A stretch of DNA of 64,000 nucleotides. Source: Candidatus Fermentibacteraceae bacterium (lineage in GTDB: Bacteria > Fermentibacterota > Fermentibacteria > Fermentibacterales > JCC-6). Below, piece after piece: positions 58,388-64,000 of the stretch (positions are counted from its first letter, which is position 1; every line of letters begins with the position of its first letter). The position numbers and the translations under genes were made by a program. The DNA lies in the NCBI GenBank assembly GCA_016744855.1, contig JADGDO010000014.1, positions 1 to 64,000 of the forward strand, read 5' to 3'. The notes beneath the pieces were generated by a model, which was not told where the DNA came from, did not search any database, and saw only the letters and a program-made list of their open reading frames with translations.

Positions 58388-59341
58388 GTGAACAGGCTTT
58401 CAGAACATGACATGGAAAATCTTTCCATATTAAGAAATGTTTCTGCTGAAGCGGTAAGCGATGTTTTGGGTAACTGCCCTGTTCTTAATCTTAAAAAGGG
58501 AGAGATTCTATTGCGGGAGAAGCAATTGAATCAGAGTCTCTACCTCATCCTCGCTGGTTCACTTTCCGTATATCTGGAGTATCCCGGAAGCGACCCTGTT
58601 GCCATGCTTGATCAGGGAGAAACTGTTGGAGAACTCTCTGTCATAGATGACAGTCCCACCTCCGCTTATGTTGTAGCTAGAGAAGAATCAAGAGTTCTTG
58701 AAATCGATGAGACTTCTTTCTGGCGACTAACTTCAGTGTCACACGCGTTTGCATGCAACATGCTGCTTCTGCTCTCGGACAGAATGCGATCCTCTGATGA
58801 AATTATCCTGAAAAACATCCGCTTGAGAAGAAGATTCGAGAGGGATGCAATGGTAGATGCACTCACCGGTATGCATAACCGAAGGTGGCTCGATCTTCAG
58901 CTCCCTAGGCTTATCAACAGGCACCTGCGGAACGATAAACCTCTGAGCCTGATAATGTTCGATGTAGATAATTTTAAATCATTCAACGATAAATACGGGC
59001 ATGATGCCGGTGATGATGTGCTAATGCATGTAGCAAGAACAACCCTTTTTAGCTTGCGCCCGACTGATCTCAGCGCAAGATTCGGTGGAGAGGAATTTGT
59101 TGTGATGCTGGCAGGAATAGATATGGATCTTGCCTGGATTGTTGCTGAAAGACTCAGAAAGTCAATCGAATCGGAAGTACTGGTCACCCAGGATGGAATG
59201 AATCTTCCTTCAGTGACTGTATCACTTGGGATAGCTGAGATAAGAGAGGGAGACACCGCGGAATTAATAGTGAAAAGAGCAGACACGGCAATGTATAAAG
59301 CAAAGAACTCCGGCCGAAACCGCACTTGCAGGGAAGGATAG
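58388..59341 (+). CDS. Cyclic-nucleotide-binding-like sensor with GGDEF (GGEEF) domain
   Basis: A 317-residue cytoplasmic diguanylate cyclase. The GTG at 58388 is used because GGGGGA lies seven bases upstream; the longer frames at 58370 and 58340 do not fit. Residues about 15-130 are a cNMP-binding jelly-roll (LNQSLYLILAGSLSVYLEYP, then QGETVGELSVIDDSPTSAYV). The GGDEF domain at about 160-317 has ARFGGEEF, with Mg-binding and catalytic residues intact, and an RxxD inhibitory site (RPTD) five residues before it. It is likely co-transcribed with the next GGDEF gene, whose ATG begins one base after the stop. Confidence 0.9.
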   Translation: MNRLSEHDMENLSILRNVSAEAVSDVLGNCPVLNLKKGEILLREKQLNQSLYLILAGSLSVYLEYPGSDPVAMLDQGETVGELSVIDDSPTSAYVVAREESRVLEIDETSFWRLTSVSHAFACNMLLLLSDRMRSSDEIILKNIRLRRRFERDAMVDALTGMHNRRWLDLQLPRLINRHLRNDKPLSLIMFDVDNFKSFNDKYGHDAGDDVLMHVARTTLFSLRPTDLSARFGGEEFVVMLAGIDMDLAWIVAERLRKSIESEVLVTQDGMNLPSVTVSLGIAEIREGDTAELIVKRADTAMYKAKNSGRNRTCREG

Positions 59342-59342
59342 A

Positions 59343-60986
59343 ATGGCCGGGAGTGTTCTTCAGCTGCTAAACAGTGTTCTACACACCGAGCATTCTCATA
59401 ATTATTTCTACTCCTTCTTACTGCTGGCCTCGGCCACTGCGTGTGCATCTATTGCTTTGGTTGCCTGGAAACGGCGCAAGAAGGGTCCCTTAGCATCTAC
59501 CACTGCTTTATTCATGTTTGCAACGTCCTGGTGGGGTCTTACCTATGCTATTCACTGGTTCAACATTCCCGGGCTTGATTATCTTTTTTGGCTGGATGCC
59601 TCGTATCTAGGTGTAGTTCTTGTTCCTGCAACATTCCTTGTCTTTGCTATCCGGTTTACTGGGGCTGGAGACTGGATCACAAAAAAGAAACTAATTTTGC
59701 TTGCCATTGAACCTGTAGCTACCCTCATAATTCTCTGGACTGATAATTTACACAACCTGTTTTTCGCAGGAATGAGAATGGAAAACAGCACCTCTATTCT
59801 CTGCGGTGGCCCCTGGTTCTGGGTAAACGCGCTATACTCTTATTCCCTTATTTTCGTAGCAGTAGTTATCATTATCAGATTCGCATTCAATACAAGAGGA
59901 GTGTACAGGAAACAGGCAGCGATCATACTTTTTGGTGCTATGATTCCATGGCTAAGCAGCATTGTCAGCGTTATGGACATTAGCCCTGTTTCAGATCTTG
60001 ATCTAACTCCCTTCGGCTTTACCCTTACCGGTATTGCATTTGCCTATGCTTTATTCCGATTGAATCTTCTTAACATCGTACCGGTAGCCAGGGATGCTCT
60101 GGTTGAGATAATGAGTGATGGCTTTTTCGTTGTAGATCTTAGAAACTGTGTGGTGGATATTAATCTGGCTGCCCAGAAATTCCTTGGTATTTCAAAGGCT
60201 TCTATAGGTAAAAATGCAGAGTATCTGTTCAGGAATACTCCGGATCTTGTAAGGCTATACCGTTCCAGAGAGGAAGGAGATTTTGAGTTCTTTACCGAGT
60301 TCTACGGACAGCGACATCTCCACATGCAAATCGTTCCTCTCTATGACAACCGAAAGCAGCGTACCGGTCGGCTCTTTATTTTCAGGGATATAACCGAGAG
60401 AAAAATCGGCGAGATAGAAATCCAGAAAGCAAACAAGCTTCTGCAGGAGCAACTGTACGAAATCAAGCTGCTTCAGACCGAACTGCGGAGGCAGGCTATC
60501 AGAGATCCTCTTACCGATCTCTACAATCGCCGATATCTTGAGGAATTTCTTGAGGAGGAGGTTGCCAGAGCAGAGCGTGAGGGGACACCACTGAGTATTC
60601 TGATGCTCGATATCGATCACTTTAAATCATTCAATGATACGCACGGGCACAGGGCGGGAGACGCGGTGCTCAAGGGGCTTGGTGAACTAATGCGATCAAA
60701 AACCCGAAGCCAGGGAGATATTGCCTGCAGATACGGTGGGGAAGAATTTGTAATTGTTTTGACCGATACAACACTCTGCCATGCTGCAGTACGTGCAGAG
60801 CAGTTCAGAAGTGGTTTTGAAAAAATGAATATATCAGTCGGCGGAGTAAATCTGTCCGCAACTCTTTCGGTTGGTGTTGCTACTTTTCCCGAGCATGGGA
60901 CTTCCAGCGAATCCGTTCTTCATATAGCAGATAATGCCCTTTATAAAGCTAAAGAAATGGGAAGAAACCGGGTAGTTACAGCCTGA
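59343..60986 (+). CDS. 7TM sensor - PAS - GGDEF (GGEEF) diguanylate cyclase
   Basis: A 547-residue membrane protein. The N-terminal seven-helix region of the histidine-kinase-N type (about 20-240) includes the pattern FMFATSWWGLTYAIHWFN and FTLTGIAFAYALFRLNLL. A PAS domain follows (about 250-365), then a short coiled coil (ANKLLQEQLYEIKLLQTEL) and a GGDEF domain (about 385-547) with RYGGEEF intact. The residues before it read SQGD, so the Arg of the RxxD inhibitory site is missing and product inhibition may be lost. The ATG follows GGAAGGATA, one base after the previous gene. Confidence 0.92.
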   Translation: MAGSVLQLLNSVLHTEHSHNYFYSFLLLASATACASIALVAWKRRKKGPLASTTALFMFATSWWGLTYAIHWFNIPGLDYLFWLDASYLGVVLVPATFLVFAIRFTGAGDWITKKKLILLAIEPVATLIILWTDNLHNLFFAGMRMENSTSILCGGPWFWVNALYSYSLIFVAVVIIIRFAFNTRGVYRKQAAIILFGAMIPWLSSIVSVMDISPVSDLDLTPFGFTLTGIAFAYALFRLNLLNIVPVARDALVEIMSDGFFVVDLRNCVVDINLAAQKFLGISKASIGKNAEYLFRNTPDLVRLYRSREEGDFEFFTEFYGQRHLHMQIVPLYDNRKQRTGRLFIFRDITERKIGEIEIQKANKLLQEQLYEIKLLQTELRRQAIRDPLTDLYNRRYLEEFLEEEVARAEREGTPLSILMLDIDHFKSFNDTHGHRAGDAVLKGLGELMRSKTRSQGDIACRYGGEEFVIVLTDTTLCHAAVRAEQFRSGFEKMNISVGGVNLSATLSVGVATFPEHGTSSESVLHIADNALYKAKEMGRNRVVTA

Positions 60987-61025
60987 ACACCACTAGCTGG
61001 TATCCAGGCTGAACAAACAAAGATT

Positions 61026-63086
61026 CTATTCGCTTATACCCGCCTGATTAAGCAGGAATGCGAATTTAGATGCAGTATCTCCCAGCCATCCGTAGCGACC
61101 GGATGCACCACCGTGGCCTGATCCCATGTTAATCCTGAAGATTACTGGAGCATCGCCAGTGTTGGCCCGGCGAATGCCTGCTACCCACTTGGCCGGTTCC
61201 CAGTACCCAACCTGAGAATCATTTACCCCCGAGAAAACATACATCGCTGGAAATTCAACTTCAGCAACGTTGTCTACAGGTGAATAAGACTGGATGTACT
61301 CAAAAGCCTCCTGGCTTTCGGTGGGATTTCCCCACTCTCCGTACTCTCCGGTTGTCAGAGGAATTGATGGATCAAGCATTGTTGTAAGTGCATCCACAAA
61401 AGGAACACCGGCAACTACTCCTCTCCAGAGGTCGGGGCGCATGTTTGTAACAGCACCAACCAGCAATCCTCCAGCACTTTCTCCCATAGCGAAAATCATT
61501 TCGGGGTCACAGTAGTTGTTTTCCTTCAGGTATTCAGCGCAGGCAATGAAATCTGTGAAAGTATTCATTTTGTTCATGAGCCTACCCTGATCGTACCATT
61601 TTCTGCCCATCTCGCTTCCACCCCTGATGTGGGCATCAGCATAGACAAAGCCTCTGTCGAGCATGGAAAGAATACTGGAACTGAACATGGGATCAAGACT
61701 CATTCCATAAGCTCCGTAACCGTAAAGGATCAGGGGGTTTACTCCCTCTGAAAACAAATCCCTGCGATAAACCATACCGATAGGAATCTGTGAGCCGTCC
61801 TCAGCCGTCGCCATTACTCTTCTGCTCTCGTAAAGGCTCTGATCGAAATTTTCTCCGGCAAACTGAGTCTTAAGCACATTAACAACTTCAGTGGATGTCT
61901 GATAAGAAATGGTAGACCATGGAGTTGTAAGTGATGTGTAGATCAATCGAATCGAGTCAGCATCGGGTGAATAATTGGCTGATGTGTAAAAAGTTGCAGC
62001 TTCCTCTCCCAGGTTGGCAAAATGCCCGTCCCCGGTCATTCTGTCTGCAAGGAAGAGTTTCTTAAGACCATCGGTTCTAACCGTAACGGCAAGAAAATCC
62101 TGAAAAATATCGACGTCTTCGATTAGAGTATTTTCATCGTGAGCAATAACTGTTTCCCAGTTCTCTATGCCGGGATTGTCTGCTGGAGCTCTCACAACAG
62201 AGAAATTCTCACCATCAAGATTCGTTTCGATGAAGAAGAGTGAATCAGCGGCATAAATATAGTATTCATGACCATCTGTTCTGGGGTGAACAAGAGTCAT
62301 TGAGTCTGTCGGGGTTGCCGCAGAAAGCACCCGGTACTCGGACTCTTCCGAGCTGGCAGAACCGAGAAGAATCCAGTTCCTGTCGGGTGAGTTCGATACC
62401 CATGGCCAGAAGGTAAGGTCTTCCTCGGTGTAGACGCACATCTGATCGTCGCAACCGATTGTCTGCCTCATTATTTTGTCTGTTCTGCCAGTGGCATCAT
62501 TGAGCCCGTAGAAGACCATTCTTGAATTTGCAGCCCAGGCCAGGTCTCCCGAGGCGTTTGTAACTATTCCGAGGGTGTCTCCCGTTTCTATGTCTGAAAA
62601 TACAAGAGTATTCCAGTGGCCTCCCGTTGTGTCATATGCCCAGGCCATTGTTTTGTTATCCGGGCTTACGCTGAGAAGTTCGACACTGAAATAATCATGC
62701 ATCTCTGCATAGATGTTTTCATCCAGCAGTACCTCAGCCTCCCCGTCCGGGTGACGACGGCGCATGTTGACGCTGTAATCCTGATCCGGTCTGTACTCAT
62801 ACCAGTACCAGTATCCGTTCCTGAAGTAGGGAACAGATGCCTCATCAGCAGGCATTCGCTCCATCAGTTCCATTACGATGGTTTCAATCAGTTCTTCCGA
62901 ACCAGCCATCATGGAGTCTGCATATTCATTCTCAGCAGCGAGGTAGGCGAAAACTGCAGGATCATCAATATTGTTTAACCAGTAGTAATCATCGGCGCGT
63001 GTGTGCCCGTGAGTTGTGGTCTCGTGCGGTATTTCAGCGGCAACCGGTGGAAGAAGTCCAAAGATAAGAAATACAAGAGCAGTCAT
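61026..63086 (-). CDS. Prolyl oligopeptidase-family protease (S9A, oligopeptidase B-like)
   Basis: A 686-residue serine peptidase with a signal peptide (MTALVFLIFGLLPPVAA), so probably periplasmic. The N-terminal part is a seven-bladed propeller (HGHTRADDYYWLNN, RNGYWYWYEYRPDQDYSVNM) that gates the active site. The C-terminal alpha/beta-hydrolase has the family sequence YGYGAYGMSLDPMFSSSILS, HIRGGSEMGRKWYDQGR, the nucleophile Ser in GESAGG (near residue 535), and plausible Asp in GVNDSQVGYWEPAKW and His in GSGHGGASGRYG. Cleavage after basic residues would be expected by analogy with OpdB. It is convergent with the GGDEF gene and separate from the next gene on the other strand. Confidence 0.92.
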   Translation of the reverse strand: MTALVFLIFGLLPPVAAEIPHETTTHGHTRADDYYWLNNIDDPAVFAYLAAENEYADSMMAGSEELIETIVMELMERMPADEASVPYFRNGYWYWYEYRPDQDYSVNMRRRHPDGEAEVLLDENIYAEMHDYFSVELLSVSPDNKTMAWAYDTTGGHWNTLVFSDIETGDTLGIVTNASGDLAWAANSRMVFYGLNDATGRTDKIMRQTIGCDDQMCVYTEEDLTFWPWVSNSPDRNWILLGSASSEESEYRVLSAATPTDSMTLVHPRTDGHEYYIYAADSLFFIETNLDGENFSVVRAPADNPGIENWETVIAHDENTLIEDVDIFQDFLAVTVRTDGLKKLFLADRMTGDGHFANLGEEAATFYTSANYSPDADSIRLIYTSLTTPWSTISYQTSTEVVNVLKTQFAGENFDQSLYESRRVMATAEDGSQIPIGMVYRRDLFSEGVNPLILYGYGAYGMSLDPMFSSSILSMLDRGFVYADAHIRGGSEMGRKWYDQGRLMNKMNTFTDFIACAEYLKENNYCDPEMIFAMGESAGGLLVGAVTNMRPDLWRGVVAGVPFVDALTTMLDPSIPLTTGEYGEWGNPTESQEAFEYIQSYSPVDNVAEVEFPAMYVFSGVNDSQVGYWEPAKWVAGIRRANTGDAPVIFRINMGSGHGGASGRYGWLGDTASKFAFLLNQAGISE

Positions 63087-63186
63087 TTTCTCTCCGTTTC
63101 ATTTTGCAGGGTGTTCGATTATAATTAACAGTTACTGAAAAATGCCCATGATGCATGATACTAAACCAGGAACGAAAGGAGATACG

Positions 63187-64000
63187 GTGACTCTCAGGAA
63201 TTCTTTTCTTGTAATTACGATGGCTATCCTTCTTGTTGCAGCCTGTGGCGACAGCGAGAACAACCCGCAGGGTGGGGGAACAAATCCTACTGCTTCTACT
63301 CTCACTGCGAGTGTTTCTTACAATACAGCTACTCTTAGTTGGACCGAGTGTCCGGATGATGATTTTGCCTCGTATGTTGTTTACCGCTCAGAATCCTCCG
63401 GTATTGCAGCTAACCCAGCAGCAGCTACCATTGTTGCAACAATCACAACAAAAGCAACAATTACATTTGATGACGCAGGTCTTTCCTGGAATACACCTTA
63501 CTACTACGCAGTTAATACAGTAGACAGTTCACAGCTCACTGCATGGAGCAATGAAGCTACCGTAACCACACCGGATTCCTCCGGTGGCGGCGGCGGCGGT
63601 AATGCACTTACATGCTACGAAATCCAGGGTCAGGCCGATGCCTCCCCATATGATGGTGACGACGTAACTGTCACAGGTATTGTAACCTCCGAAGCTGGCG
63701 AGTTGTATGCCGGTAGTGCGGGTGATTTTGTCTCTATCATGGATCCTCAGGGTGGAGAATGGTCAGGCGTGGTACTGTTCGGGTACGACGGCATCATGAA
63801 CAGTCTTGAGAGAGGCGACAGCGTCGTTGTCTCCGGTTATGTCAGTGAGTACTACGAATTCACAGAAGTTGTGGTTAATTCAGTTGACTTCGTTGACAAG
63901 GGACACGCGATTCCCGGACCTGAATCTATCAGTACACTTGACATCTCTGAAGAGAAGTGGGAGGGAGTGTTCACTGCTGTACACGATGTTACTGTAACTA
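63187..64000 (+). CDS. Lipoprotein with FN3 domain and OB-fold-like domain (3' end outside window)
   Basis: A gene of at least 271 codons that runs off the right edge. GTG 63187 is chosen because AAAGGAGA lies five bases upstream and the protein begins with a lipoprotein signal (MTLRNSFLVITMAILLVAAC; lipobox Cys at 20). After a Gly-rich linker comes a fibronectin type III domain at about 35-115 (ATLSWTECPDDDFASYVVYR, then TPYYYAVNTVD, WSNEA). After a poly-Gly linker at about 135 follows an OB-like domain (YEIQGQADASPYDGDDVTVT, then VSGYVSEYYEF), similar to those before extracellular nucleases and phosphatases. It may therefore be a large secreted enzyme; the catalytic part is beyond the window. 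The FN3 domain is strongly supported, the rest less so. Confidence 0.75.
   Translation, partial: MTLRNSFLVITMAILLVAACGDSENNPQGGGTNPTASTLTASVSYNTATLSWTECPDDDFASYVVYRSESSGIAANPAAATIVATITTKATITFDDAGLSWNTPYYYAVNTVDSSQLTAWSNEATVTTPDSSGGGGGGNALTCYEIQGQADASPYDGDDVTVTGIVTSEAGELYAGSAGDFVSIMDPQGGEWSGVVLFGYDGIMNSLERGDSVVVSGYVSEYYEFTEVVVNSVDFVDKGHAIPGPESISTLDISEEKWEGVFTAVHDVTVT

Noticed and set aside
1-64000. CRISPR array, rRNA or prophage
   Set aside because: No regularly spaced identical repeats, no rRNA-like conserved blocks and no phage structural or packaging genes were seen in any interval.

Overview
The window is a contiguous bacterial chromosome segment. It codes densely on both strands, in short operons, with many GTG and TTG starts. 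The cell is diderm: there is an OmpA-type protein, a TolC-type outer-membrane channel, a tripartite RND pump, many lipoproteins, and at least two secreted proteins ending in a type IX secretion (Por) style sorting domain. That combination suggests the FCB (Fibrobacterota-Chlorobiota-Bacteroidota) assemblage or a candidate phylum near it. The large set of secreted beta-propeller/FG-GAP proteins and the short archaeal-type valyl-tRNA synthetase would fit a lineage such as Candidatus Fermentibacterota, but that placement is inference only. I found no rRNA, tRNA or CRISPR array.

Region 1 (1-4.5 kb) is a small chromosomal integron. It has an integron integrase with the IntI-specific insert, an attI-like junction just upstream of it, two attC-like sites, and cassettes running leftward on the minus strand (a lipoprotein, then an HEXXH protein), followed by a YafQ-type toxin. 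An IS4-type transposase remnant lies on the other side of the integrase.

Region 2 (4.5-15 kb) holds a secreted M1 peptidase, a 1060-residue GGDEF/ATPase/TPR protein, a radical SAM-Nudix-GNAT operon preceded by a structured element, and a PocR-PAS hybrid histidine kinase translationally coupled to a ferritin-like protein.

Region 3 (15-22.7 kb) holds an OmpA/carboxypeptidase-regulatory-like protein, acylphosphatase, a barrel protein, and a coupled run of RNase D, endonuclease III and a cyclase-family hydrolase. Region 4 (22-31.7 kb) is a heavy-metal efflux operon (TolC, YHS-like lipoprotein, adaptor with metal-binding domain, CzcA/CusA pump). It shares an operator-like 20-mer with the promoter of an FG-GAP protein that is interrupted by an in-frame TGA.

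Region 5 (31.6-53 kb) is core metabolism and information processing: glnA, ispG, prmC, prfA, a YqhQ-like gene, rpmE and rho on the minus strand; then phoH, pgpH-like, ybeY, corC-like, recO, glyS and valS on the plus strand, with a coiled-coil lipoprotein/LysM pair between them.

Region 6 (52.9-64 kb) holds four paralogous secreted propeller-like proteins, three with a similar 5' leader hairpin, interspersed with a TauE/SafE permease and a DUF5343-like protein. Two GGDEF proteins, an S9A oligopeptidase and a truncated FN3 lipoprotein follow. Four GGDEF-type domains in 64 kb, one of them degenerate, suggest heavy use of cyclic-di-GMP signalling.
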